A stretch of DNA of 64,000 nt. Source: Pomacea canaliculata. Its lineage: Eukaryota > Mollusca > Gastropoda > Architaenioglossa > Ampullariidae. This document shows, piece by piece, positions 34,560 to 46,415 of this stretch (position 1 is the stretch's first letter; each line of letters starts with the position of its first letter). A program made the position numbers and the translations under genes. Below the pieces are notes generated by a model, which made no database searches, had not been told where the DNA came from, and saw only the letters and a program-made list of their open reading frames with translations. The stretch is taken from the NCBI RefSeq assembly GCF_003073045.1, contig NC_037594.1, forward strand, positions 21,148,927 through 21,212,926, in the 5' to 3' direction.

Positions 34560-37500
34560 ATGGCGTCACAAATTGAACGAGAGGGAGTTGTTCGCGACGA
34601 GAAAACCGGTAGAAATACTTAATCACTGTGGTTTGTTTTGTATTAGTTGGAATTAAACATACTAATGTTATTTTGTAAAATTAGATTATTCTGTCTCACG
34701 TAGACACTATTCCTTGGAAGAATATGGCATTTTTGCACCCTTTTAAGAAATCGCTTTTTGTCAGTGAAGTCTAAAGAAAGTTAAAAGTGGTCATTGATTG
34801 AATACATCTGTTATTAATAGTATATAGGAGGAAAATAATACAGTGAGAGAGGTAATGCGCGCTCTTAAGTAAATTTAATGGACTTAAAAACACTAAGAAG
34901 TACCACCACGGTTGTAACAATTTTGCATACAATGCTGCGGCACAATATTCTATCACGGTTTCTAGATTTTTTTTTGTTGGTGTTTAGATATTTGCATTTC
35001 ATATCATATCAGGCGAATTGATAATCCCAGCAAGCCAAAGACCAGATGGAACTTGGAGAAAAGCACGGCGTGTCAAAGATGGCTACATACCGCAAGAAGA
35101 AGTTCCAATGTAAGTTTTGCAGTTTTAATTCTAAAGTCGTCTAGGGATTTTCACTATCAGTTTTACCTTATTACAGTTGTAGACAACCATTTAAAAAGGT
35201 ATATTTATGGAATTCTTTTCAGTGACCCCTCAGAGGATGCAGTTATCTATAATATGTATTTTAAAACAGGCCTTATAATTTTCTGTCCAATCAGCATGTT
35301 TGTCTTGTTTTATTGTTGAAAACAGGTACTAGATATATGACTTCTTTTTGTAACTGATAGTCAAAAATAATGGTCTGAAGAAGAAATAATTTTTTCAGTG
35401 GATATCTTACCCAGTTTATGAGCACAATTATGGTTCGTATGCACAACGAGAATCAATTAAGTTGGTACCTCTATATGACTAGAAACAGTTCGCATAATGC
35501 TCTCAGGAAGTTTGAATGTCTTGCCAAGGGCCAAAGCTTTGTCTCTCCACACACGATAACAAGTAATCTCAAATCATTTGTGTATGACTATTCAAAATTT
35601 CAGTGCAGTTTGACTTTTTAAAATATCATAATGCATGTTGTAATAGCAATTAGCTTCATTTCTCTAAAATCCCAGATGAATTGTAAGAACATAAGTAGCA
35701 TAGACTTGAAATCTATAATATGACTTTCCAAAATTAGTATACTGAAAGGAGTTCTTCTTCTTGGTCCTATTCACCCCCAGTGGAGCATAGGGCTGCAATA
35801 CTGAAAGGAGTAATCTAGTCAAAATCTTCCTTTTGTGAATGGTGATGCCATTTTTGTTATGTATACTGTCCTAAACAATGGAAAGGCCACCTTCATATTT
35901 TCTAAATTTTTATAGATCATGATTGTACCAACAGTGAGCTATTCCTTCTAAATCATTTTTAGTGAACTTGTTTTGTGGAATGAAATCCAGTTTATTCTTG
36001 TGCGTGCTCAGTACAGCAGTCATGCAAATAAGGTCAAATGTGTGCAATTGCAACATATCCATATGACAAGGAAGACTTGAACTAGATTAAAACATGCAAT
36101 GCCCGTGCAAGCCCTGTCCATTGTCAGCACAACTCATTAATTTTAGAGCCCTGGGAGGGTTTATTTCCAGTTTCTATGCACCTTTTTATCATGCCTCAGA
36201 GATGTAAATCAGTACTGTCGACCATGGGAGGGTTATTACATGTTTGCAGGAGGGCATAGGTGTTCAAGAAATGGTCCTCTGATTGGGAGTTGATCGCTCT
36301 GTCATTCAAGCTGTACAAAACTGCAACAATGCAATGGGAAATGTTGCAGAGCGAAGACACCCATAGTCAACTATGGTCAACACCATACTACTATCTTGTA
36401 TTGGCACAGCACCATCTGGCATGAACTAGGCAGCAGTGGGTTGCAATTCTCTTCACTTATTAATCTTGGTTCGCCAGATCCTTGGTCTTTGCTTTTCCAC
36501 AGTGGCGGAATCCGTGTCTGGAGATGATAGGGAGAGAGTTACCACAATCTCACTATGGTGGATCATGATCGCTGTGGTGGTGGATCCCTTATGGTGTGGG
36601 GTAGCCTAAAAAAACTCACTACATGGTGCAAGGACATGTGGCAGGTGTGGCATGCAGAAATAGCATCATTTTTCAGCCTCTAGTACTGTCAATGCAGTAG
36701 GCTATTGATCTAGCCGCCATTTTTCAAGTCAACAATGCCAGACTGCATAGAGTAAGGGTTGTCCGCAACTTCTTGCAGCAGCTTAGAGCCAACCAGCTGG
36801 ACCAGTTTCTTCAGCAAGAGTAGTGGGCAATTATTCAAAGGACTCTGACAACATTGGCTCATTCCACAAGACTGAATACCTTGCCTTTATTGAGGCCAAT
36901 GGTGGACACACATATTTCTTGTTTTCTCTATCACTTTTCTGAATTTTGAAAACATGGGTTATGTCAAGCCAAGCTCAAATTCTTGTTAAATTATTTGTTT
37001 CACTGAAATTTTCTGATGTTTCGTTTAATAAATAAAGAAATGCTTTAATTCAATATTATTGCCTGTTTATTGGCACAAAACAGTGATTGGCTAAACAACT
37101 GGCCTTTCCATTTTTTGAAGCAGTTTAAGTTTTTTTTTGGCTTTATATTGAGTTAATTTAGTCTACTTGTGAAATCATTTTTGAAATTATTTTTGCTGTG
37201 ACCACATATTCCAAGAATCATCACTTGTTTTTCTTTCAATGTTAAATAATGTAGTGATTGCTATCTTTTCTTCTTTCAGCTTTGAAAGCAAAGGAACACA
37301 GTGGCTGAAGAGTCGCCCAACCCATCCCATAGGACTGAGTCCAGAGGATGTAGAGAAAATGGAGCAAACAAAGAAGATGCTAGCAGATCCAAAACCTGCC
37401 CAACCGATGCACACATCAAAAGCTGCAAAGAAAAATGCGAAGAGGAAAGAGAAAAAAAGACAAGACGCAAAATCTTCAGTCACAAAATGCATTGAGCAAG

Positions 37501-37739
37501 TGACGATAACTGCCAAATCTTGCTCATCCAACCCTGAATCAGAAGATTTAAAACCAGACTTAGCCAAAAAACTGAAAAATTTAAAAAAGAAGTTAAAACA
37601 GATAGAAGAACTAGAAAATAAGATAAAATCTGGGGAACTAAAAAATCCTGAGAAAGACCAATTAGAAAAAATCAGCAGAAAGAAAGCAATTTTGGAAGAA
37701 ATTGAGGATCTTGAATTAGAGCTGGAAGAATCATCATGA
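34560..37739 (+). CDS. PYM1: PYM homologue, partner of Y14-Mago (3 exons)
   Basis: Exons 34560-34608, 35013-35109 and 37280-37739 (stop TGA) join to 201 residues, against 204 in human PYM1. The N-terminal Mago-Y14 binding block is clear: [18 protein letters not shown] followed by IPQEEVP. The middle has [12 protein letters not shown] and a basic [16 protein letters not shown] stretch. The C-terminal third is a charged coiled coil ([20 protein letters not shown], then [20 protein letters not shown]). PYM removes exon junction complexes from spliced mRNA at the ribosome. The start codon sits in a GCAGCATGG context, and the first exon holds 16 codons. Intron 2 (2.2 kb) contains a dead Tc1/mariner copy. 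AATAAA at 38115-38120 is a candidate polyadenylation signal. Confidence 0.94.
35750..35797 (-). mobile_element. LINE 3'-terminal fragment
   Basis: Read on the minus strand, GCAGCCCTATGCTCCACTGG and its continuation to GACCAAGAAGAAG match the end of the LINE fragment at 51.6 kb (GCAGCCCTATACTCCACTGG). Only the last 45 or so bases are present, a typical strongly 5'-truncated insertion in PYM1 intron 2. Confidence 0.6.
36180..36910 (+). mobile_element. Decayed Tc1/mariner-family transposon
   Basis: Translation in pieces gives blocks typical of Tc1-like transposases: a DNA-binding start with [19 protein letters not shown], then [25 protein letters not shown] and a later region with [11 protein letters not shown]. 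The reading changes frame and has several stops, so no transposase is made. Terminal inverted repeats were not located; the ends given cover only the coding remnant. It lies in PYM1 intron 2 in the same orientation as the gene. Confidence 0.75.
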
Positions 37740-38453
37740 CAGTTTTAATGCACTAATAAGCTAATTTCATAACCATCCATGCTGTTATTCAAGGTCAAAT
37801 AAGCATGAACAGGGTGAATTATATCTCATAGCATTAACATTTCTGCTATGTCGGTGCATGTAGCTTTCATTGTGATAAAAAATGTTTCCATTATTGATGT
37901 TCCCCTGTGTCATACTATTAAATCAAAGTTTAATTGTTGATTTGTGAAGTCATTGATGTAATGGCATTTTAACCTTCATACCACAGGTGGAACAAAATAT
38001 CTATGTGTTTCCCAGAATCAGCAAATGTAAAGACAATGACATAAAGTCCTAGCATCTCATTTGCTGACATCAAGGGAAATAGCCAAAAGAGAGATGTTGA
38101 GGCATCATGACCAAAATAAAGATCTGATTTACAACTAAGATTTGTTTAGAGGAAACAAAATCCATGCACGAGTCATTGATGTGATCTTAATGCTACTACT
38201 AATGTTTACTTGGTGGTAAATTTGGTGACAGCAATGAACAAAAAAACTAATTGATACTTACGTGGCATGCCTTTTGATCTTCATGCTGTTCAGTGCCACG
38301 TTAACCTAATATCTGCAGTTAGAAGCTAGAAACAAGTATTTCTATTTATGCATATTTCTGTATGTGCCTGTGTGTGTGTGGGCGAGAGAGAGGGTTTGAA
38401 CTCAAGAGAGGTTGTGTTATCATACATCTTAAAATGTTTTGTTTTTGAAACAG

Positions 38454-38495
38454 AATGTGCCTCACTTTGACAAGGTGGTTATTAAGAATGAAAAG
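38454..38495 (+). other. Possible orphan micro-exon
   Basis: A 42-base open stretch is bounded by an acceptor-like TTTTTGAAACAG and a donor-like AAAAG/GTGAGA. It reads NVPHFDKVVIKNEK without a break. No neighbouring exons were found, and I do not recognise the peptide. It may be chance, or part of a gene whose other exons I missed. Confidence 0.2.
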
Positions 38496-39061
38496 GTGAG
38501 AGCATCATGTTTTAAAATAAAGGTATTACACATACTTCTTGCAGATTTTTAATAAGTATGCATGCTTTCCATTATTATGTGCAGTTATATAAAATAGATT
38601 TCAACAGATATTTTGTCCTCGTTGCACTGGAATTTTGTTGCGTCACCTTTCATGAAAGGAATGAAAAGGTACAGATGTCTTTTTGACGTGTGGTTGCATT
38701 CTTGCTTCCACACCCTACCCTGCATGTATATGATTTTTGTGCACAGTTTTGTAATCGGAGGAAGAGATAAAAAGAAGTATTCGGTGCACTCTTTTCAGGC
38801 ATTGTTCAAGGAAAGGTACTTTTTTCTGAAATCTGAACAAAACTTTTTCCTACAATTATTGTTAAGCACATTTTACCATTGGATGCAAGCTCAATACGCT
38901 GCACACTTTAATCAACCATACAAGTAGCGAGCATCAGCAAATGGATGACAACATGAACCAAGTGCATGGATGAAGATGACTGGAATCAGCAAGGCACAGT
39001 CACTGCCAACCCTACTTCACACCTGCCACAAGCGTTTTGTGATTATTTCGTTAGCAAGATA

Positions 39062-39235
39062 CAGTCGGACCTCAATAAGTTGACCTTCCCTTAGTCGAAA
39101 ACCTCCCTATATCGAATTAATTGTTAGTTCCCAGCCAAATACCTGCGCCTTTATGCCATTTTCCTTAACTCGAAAACTCTGTAAGTCGAATTTTTTTTCG
39201 GGTCCCTTTGAGTTTGACTTATCGAGGTCTGACTG
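39062..39235. mobile_element. 174-bp pogo/Tigger-like MITE
   Basis: Ends CAGTCGGACCTCAATAAGTT and, on the other strand, CAGTCAGACCTCGATAAGTC are inverted near-copies. The interior repeats TCGAA and AAGTCGAA, characteristic of pogo-type ends. The left flank is TA and the right flank CA, in keeping with a TA target that has mutated. It is nonautonomous, between PYM1 and BLOC1S1. Confidence 0.75.
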
Positions 39236-40452
39236 CATCAGACAATCATTCTTGCCTGCCTGACATCTCTCATGTTGTCCTGGGTTGCTCTCTGACCAAA
39301 TTTCGACCAATCTCAGAAGCTGATGTAAAGATGATTATTCTGAAAGCTGAGCCAACAACTTACTTGTTAGACCCAGTTTCCACAAAATTTCTTTTTGAGT
39401 ATTTAGAATTTTACTTCCTGCCATCACAAACACTGTAAATGTCAGCTTGTCATCAGGTGTTTTCCCCATCTATGTTTAAATGTTATTTTATTTTGTTCTG
39501 CAAAATCACTTAGGAAATAATTTACACAAAATTCTCAACACAAACTCTGTTAGCCCAAGCAGATGCAGCAACTAAAGTAATTTGACTGAAAATTCTCCAT
39601 CAAGTTGTGCCCTGCCTCCTTTAAACACTCTGGGCCTTGTTTGCAACTGTAATCATCAAGTAGCTTTTGGTCACTGCTCTTAATGCAAGAGCAGTCAGAA
39701 CTGTGCAACATGTCAATTGTCCTTATTGTCATAATACCATTTCATACATCGAACACCAAAATCCTTAAGATAACACACAAAACCCTTGGGTCTGGTTATT
39801 GCTCACCCACAAAAATTTTACTTTTAATATAATTCATGTGCTGCCAATAACATTCACACTTTTACAAATAAGATTATAAATTATATATAATTGGTAGGGT
39901 TTAATTCTTTTAAGTATGATCATGTCTGAACATACTTTGATTGGTACTTGGTATCACCATGTCTAAACATGTGGATTGGACTTAGTGCATATGGAAACTC
40001 AAGATGATGGCCACCTAATAATTCTCTTTTGTACACTTAAAAGTAGCCTACCTCTGTTGTTCTTACTCTCACAGTATTATAGGAGGCAGGCTACTTAAAC
40101 CTGTTACAATCAAGATCTGGTTTCAAACAAGTAAATAAATAAAAAGAGGTAAAATAAGAACATAATGGATTAGGGAGTACGTTAAAAGAGTTATCTGTAG
40201 GGTCAGCTTAAGATGGTTAAGAACACTTTATTATTCCCAGTCTGATGTTGATTTTGTTAAAGATCTTTATCAGGATTCATTTTATAAATTATAAATAATT
40301 ATATAAATTATAATATGCAAAATCATGTTTCATTTTATAAACTTTAATCACCATTTAGTAGATACAAAAAGTAGTCAAAGGGAGATGACCTATTGCACTT
40401 TCACAGCTCGAGTATGTTCTTTGTTAAAGATGCCTTATTCATTCCACTTGAA

Positions 40453-41965
40453 TCAGTCATCTGAAAAAAGTCAACACATACAAATATAAATTATAAAGAT
40501 GGAAAATATATGATGTATTTATAACCTGATCTGTGCAGAACTAATAATAGTATGTATTTGGGAAAAAAATTCAGAAATTGCTAAATCTGATGATAAAGTA
40601 AACAACAACAAAAAAAAAAACCCACACACTTTTCCTATAGGCATATTCCAGGGCTGACGAAATTGTCCTCATGTCGGTTTCAATACTCTTCGCCCAATTT
40701 TCTACATCTCCAATTTCCTGTTGCAAAAAGAAATAAAAATTAACAAAATGTAATGAGTATTTTTAAAACAGTAAATGCACATTTTAGTGTGCTATAATTT
40801 TTTTTAAATTTTAATGTTTGATTTCTTAACTGATATATTTATAAATAAGCCACAGTGTGGCAATGTGAGTGTATGTAAGAAAAAAGTGTGCACTTTTCAA
40901 TTTGTATGCCACTGCTAAATGCCTCTTGTATACCTACTGATATTATATAGTTGCTTTCAATTATGCTTGTAGGAAACTTCTTGATTTGGTAGTAAGCCAT
41001 GTAAGTAAATGTTTTAAGCAAAAGAAAAAGAAGTTATAATCAGCAAAGTGACTCCTTGTGAATAAGTTACAAGCATTTTTTTTTCATCAAATTAAGCTTG
41101 CAACAAGAAATGCTGCATAACAGCAAAGAATATCTTTATCTAACCTTAAGAGCAGTATTGAAGTCCTCCACCAACTTCAGCCACTGCATCGTCTGCTTGG
41201 AGAACTGTGCAGCATTGGCCTGAAGAATGCGTGTTTCAGTATCCAGCTTTTTTTGGTTTACATAGGCCTGAGCAACACTGTGAATGATTAAAATTGTAAT
41301 CAGATTAGGAAGTGAAAAAAAAAAAAATCTGTTTTCAGTTCTACTTTCTTGTTTTGTGTTTATATACATGTGTATGATAGGGACTCAGTAAAGACAATGA
41401 CAACAACAGCTTTCTAACCTGTAACTGGTGGGTGAAGCAAATATAATACTACTAATGATGATGACATAATTTAATCATTTTATATTTATCCATGCAGAGA
41501 CTTTGAATGTGCTTCACATATGACTTAGGAATTTGAAGATGATATGGTGTTGATTGCTCGGCTCAGGGACAAAGACTCCCTGATAAGCTATTTCCTTCAT
41601 GTTAAGAAACTACATTCATGGTCTGAAGAAAGCTTTCTGGTGCTCAATGTATCAATAACTATGGAATAAGCCCTTGATAGAAGGATGCATCAACCGGTCT
41701 AATCATCTTTGGTTATTGGCAGTGAGATGCTAGAGCAGGAGCAAAGTTTTAGTTACAGAAAACTGTTAGACAATAAACTATTCTTCCAGGAAAACACATC
41801 TTTTAATGCAAAAATAAATAAATGGCTGAACAAAAATATCTGGAAATGCATAAAAGCATGTGATATTTTGTTCTTAATAGATAAATACTTGCCCAGCATT
41901 AAGATGATCTACAAGAACATGAGAAAGTGCTGTTGCAGCCACAATGGCATCACGCTTCCGCTTTT
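40453..41965 (-). CDS. BLOC1S1: BLOC-1 subunit 1 (GCN5L1), 5' exon not found
   Basis: Exons 41965-41893 and 41277-41145 are certain, and the last starts at 40717. They encode [20 protein letters not shown] (then LNAG), [40 protein letters not shown], and [20 protein letters not shown] before SALEYAYRK. These align along the last 95 or so residues of human BLOC1S1 (125 aa). The product is a helical subunit of BLOC-1 and BORC, which move and position endosomes and lysosomes, and is also linked to mitochondrial acetylation. The 3' end is uncertain: either splicing at 40630 to a tiny exon at 40460-40453 (ending RKND) or a read-through tail. The exon encoding the first 30 or so residues (human MLSRLLKEHQ) was not located up to 45.4 kb. 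The intron after 41893 has a GC donor (GG/GCAAGT). AATAAA at 40227-40232 (minus) is a likely 3' end. Confidence 0.88.
41520..41870 (+). mobile_element. LINE reverse-transcriptase fragment
   Basis: The plus strand reads, with one break, [20 protein letters not shown], then ESFLVLNVS and [20 protein letters not shown]. These are the catalytic F/YADD region (here altered to FEDD) and downstream blocks of CR1/L2/Rex-type LINE reverse transcriptase. It is a short dead piece inside the first known BLOC1S1 intron, opposite to the gene. Confidence 0.7.
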
Positions 41966-42874
41966 CTAAAACAAACATAAAATATGCAATTGTTGTTCTC
42001 AATTAATCCACACATTAAAAGTTGTTTTTTGACACAACAAACTGAATTAACCATTCATAAGTTGTTAAATTGTTCATGTTTGCTCAATTATTCATTTTAT
42101 TGTCTTATTAGATGACCTCAGACATTTCTTTTAATTCTCAGTCCTCACTTTTTTTCATTTAATTCTTATATTCAGTGACAGCGTCAACTTAATCCAGATG
42201 TTCACCCTAGCCTTCAATTCTCTGAACCATCTTCTTAAATTTACCCACTACTAGTTATCTTTAGAAAACATTTCCTCATCTAGGTTTCTCCCTGAAGTAA
42301 AAATATTTGCCTACCAGTTGCAAATGGAAATTCTTATTGCAGATTAAACTTATCACAAGAAACCTCTACTATGCCAAAAACCGTTTTGGACACTATCACA
42401 AAGAATAAGTAATTTTTTATGACAAAAAAGCAATCAAATGTGCAGTAAAAGCTCTGGTCAAGTATGGCTAGAGACACATTGTAGTCTCCTTGTGTCATTC
42501 CTGACATTCCACCAGTATCCCTATCCTGCTGTGTCAAGAAACAAAGAGCCTTTTCTTTCAATTTTGACCCCCTTTATCAATTTCATATAGCCTCCTTCAT
42601 CCCTTACAAAACCTCTTCCTTCCTCATCTTAACAGAGCAGAATGAGCTTCCATTCAAATATTCAGGCTTTAACACTGAGCAAATTCTATGACAAGGAATT
42701 GCAAGAAATTAAAGCCTGTTGCAACAGGTTTATTAAATATGGGAAGAGCTTATTTAAATGGTATCACAATGATAATTTCCTTAAATGTTTATCAACTGCA
42801 CCAGATTTAAAATCTAATACTCTTAGTCTTATTCTACTATGGTCTCAATTTTCATTGTATTAAAACTACTTATA

Positions 42875-43370
42875 CAGGGCTTCTGCTAAGGCTAAATTCT
42901 TTGGGGTCCCAGGGACCCCTTCTTCAGATTTTTAAGGGGTCCCTGTTCTTCGCCCAAATTTGAAGGGGACCCCATTGACGAAAATTGAAGGGGTCCTCCG
43001 AACTTTTAATGCGTACTGTATGAAATTGTTTGCGTAAGCAGATGCCCTGCTTATAAATTTAAAATGTTTAACACAAACACTGGTATTAAAATAATAGGAT
43101 AGCAACACTCTTACTTTTCTGCCTTTTTGTTTGTTTTCTTGGGTTTTTGCTGGTATTTTGTTTTGATACTTTCTCATTACAAAAGCATTTCTTTGTCTTT
43201 CACCATCTGACATTAAAGCAGCACTCTGACATTTTGTGGTTAGTGAACTGACCACAAAGGCTAAATTCCTGAAGAAAGAAAAAACTACTGTAAGGTGAGG
43301 TAGGGAGCAGAAGTGCAATGCACTTGCCCTAACAACAAAGACATGGTGGAAATACAAAGTTTGCATTACT
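42875..43370. mobile_element. hAT-like end with GGGGTCC subterminal repeats
   Basis: It starts with CAGGGCTTCTGCTAAGGC, a hAT-type terminal repeat, followed by several AAGGGG(T/A)CC units in both orientations up to about 43000. No matching right end was found, so it is probably truncated and the right limit is a guess. The minus-strand open frame over 42932-43366 has no recognisable domain. Confidence 0.45.
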
Positions 43371-45521
43371 GGGAATGAACAAGTTTCATTTTTAAGATGA
43401 CATCTTCTAGTTTGCTTTTAAACTCTTAAATTTTTTAAGTTTTTTCTCAAAAATACGATGATATAGAGTGTTTTCTATACTTTATCTTTTTTTTATTTGT
43501 AGGCAAGAAGTGACTGATAAGTACTGTAAAAATATCTTCAAAAACCAATTAATCATCATTATCATCTATCACTAAAACAACATAACCTGAAGTCTGTCAA
43601 CTTATCATCATTTTTAACTAGCACAAAACAGAAATAAATAAGAAAAATCCAATGATTTCAAAACCATGGGCCAAACTTAGAAAAATATTTTTTCTATTTT
43701 AGCATGACAGCTTTCCTGAATATTGTTGTATATTTCCCTCTGTTAGCAGAAATCTGATTTTAAAAAAAAAAACTAGTTAGAATTGTTAAAAAAAGTTATA
43801 TAAATGTAAACTGGTACCAAATATTTCATGTAGTATGAGATTATATAACACTATTTAATCTAGCTAACACTAGCTAAAATCAGAAATAAAATGTACATAA
43901 TTTGTTATGTCTATCTTACAAAGGAAGGGAAAGAAAACCTTATACATAAATTTCTTACATGCACATCTGTGTGCATGCAAATGTTTATGATGAACAGCTT
44001 TTCATGAGCAGCAGATTTTGTTCATTTGAGCCAACAGCAACATCAGCTGTATGGTATATTTTTGCATAATTATTAATTGCCATCCCAAACACACAAACAT
44101 GGCCATTATCTGCTTTAGGGATGTCTTCTACTGCAACATATTTGTCTTGACTCAAAATTATATACATTAAATTAACAATAATCAAATATTTTTTGCATTT
44201 TTCTGATGCTGAAGACCTTGAACCTATTTGTTTGATATGCATATTTACTTTAAACAAAGTTAGTAATCTCTGTATTACACTGAGGAACTAAAGGTCAGAC
44301 ATCACATCATCAGACACTGTTATCTTCAAAAGTTCAAAAGTTTGTAAGTACAACTGAAGAAACATGGTTGTGCGAGGTTACAGATTTCATTACATATTTA
44401 CACAACAAACCCAGCAGAAGACAACATGCAAGAAAGCATAATTTTGTTGTTGCATTCTAATTATCATAAAGTTCAGACTAAAAGCCGACTTTTTTCCAAA
44501 GCTTGAAACCATGCAGCTTAAACAGCAAAGCAGTTTGTGGATTTCAATTAATTTTTCGATGAGCTCCATGTTAAAGTGTAAACTGTTATAATGTTATAAT
44601 TAACATGTTATAATGTTAACTGTTCACAATATTAAATCAAAGCCACATACAATTGAAGCATTCAGATCAGTTGCTGAAGCACACACCCCTATCATGCTGA
44701 AAACAAAACTAAATGATTACGATGCAACTTTCATGTTGTGCATAATTATTTGTGGCTTATAAACCAGTCCAGCTTATTTGTGAAAAAAAGATTTTAAAAA
44801 AATTTAGTGGATGTGGTTTATATACAGTAGTGCTCAATAAATCGAAATTCCCATGATTTTCTTTCTTTCCTGTTGTTAAAGGCTCTTTATCTGCATTGTT
44901 TGCACCATGACCATGTTAGTCTCACTCTACTTGCAATCTCTATACATATCTTCAACATTAATTTACTACAAATAAATGATTAACATATTTGTATAATATA
45001 GCTACTCGATATTTTAAAACATAATTCAAGGGGTTTCACTAACCTAGATAGAAGTTTCTGATCTCTAAAGTAAATGTGCTATTCACACTTTAATGTCACT
45101 GCATACCATCTGTGGGTGTGCGCGCGAGGTTTAGTTTTCTCCGGCAGGTTTGACACAAACATAACATATTGTTACTCACTGCCACAAAAGAAACTTTAAA
45201 CTTACACAATAGACGATAATAACAATGACAATACCAAAAAAATAAGGGAAAAACTAGGTTTACTTTTAATTATGCGTTATGCAATGCTTATAATGTCAGC
45301 TATATAAACTACTGATCATCGATTGACGAGCAGCCATCAACATTTATATGTGATGACGCCGCCATTTAGGGTTCGGAAAGAAGTGATAGTTATCAAGGAA
45401 CCCTTTACTAGAAAACACATACACACAGAGGCACAATGCGACGAATAATAAAATAATATATGCATATACATGCAACTTTTGTTTTTACCTGCTCAAATTA
45501 AACATATAGCGTTATGCAATG

Positions 45522-46106
45522 CCAGTGTAACGGGATGAAACAGCAGTACTAAACGTCTTGGTATAGTCTGCGCATATGTTACTGATAGTGAATGAAATTG
45601 TAAAACGCATATAATGCCTAATGATAACTCATGCTACATGCTAGAGCTGCTTGACAATGGGAAAGTAAACTAAGAATTTGGAATTCCATCTGAAATATGG
45701 CTTTATTGCTGAATCTGGGTAAATAAGGGCACCACATCAAATACTTTCCACTTGGCTCTTGCTAGAAATAAAATAACATTGTAAAAGCAAAATTATACAA
45801 GCATATTTTGAAAATAGCGTACTATTCGAAGGCGCACAGCAGTGAAACCAAACGTCTCGTCATGAAGCGAAGAAAAATAAAGCTTATCGGTCACGTGAAT
45901 CTTTGATTGGCAGTTTACTTGAAATAAAAGTAAAGGACGAAACATTACAGGACATACGAAATAAAATAACATTGCAAAAGCAAAATTATGCACAATATGC
46001 TTTGAGCTGGTTTTGATAAATAAACCCAAGAAAATGTTTACTAATCCATCGGAAGTTTGAACCGAGACGTTTAGTACTGCTAGGAAGTTTCATCCTGTTA
46101 CACCAG
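45522..46106. mobile_element. 585-bp element with long inverted ends upstream of the integrin gene
   Basis: The left end CCAGTGTAACGGGATGAAAC plus AGCAGTACTAAACGTCTTGG is the inverse of the right end (on the other strand CTGGTGTAACAGGATGAAAC, then AGCAGTACTAAACGTCTCGG). The arms are some 40 bases. Inside, GAAATAAAATAACATTG and about 30 following bases occur twice (45765-45812 and 45958-46006). No coding potential. It is a MITE-like DNA element whose right end is 310 bases from the integrin start codon. Confidence 0.75.
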
Positions 46107-46415
46107 AACTAGTTAATCCCTTCGATAATCGGCTCACCCTGCAATTCTTTGCGTGCTTGCTGACGGGTCTGGTGCTGCTTTACGAGACTAGACAGCATCG
46201 TGCTGAAGTTTCTAGACTAAACGTAAAATTGAAAATCTCCACGTTCCAGATGCTGTCTTTTAACTAAACACTAAATATCTCACGTCGATGTTTCTGTGTT
46301 TACGTTGGACCACTAGCCATGTTTTCCGGAAGTTACCTCACGTTAATCCCACGCGCATCTTCGAGACTTGCGCTCAACGTCTATTATCAGCGTCAGGGTA
46401 CCGACCCGCAAGAGA

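Noticed and set aside
37276-37567. Long open frames on the other strand and in another frame across PYM1 exon 3
   Set aside because: They are shadows of the Lys-rich PYM1 frame and lack their own start context or homology.
42932-43366. 144-residue minus frame as the missing first exon of BLOC1S1
   Set aside because: The phase at its only donor does not fit the next exon, and it has no similarity to the MLSRLLKEHQ start of the family. It overlaps a hAT-like end.
45340-45380. ATGGCGGCGTCATC on the minus strand as a BLOC1S1 start
   Set aside because: It reads only about 17 codons before a stop, and I found no donor giving the required phase 1. The residues do not resemble the family.
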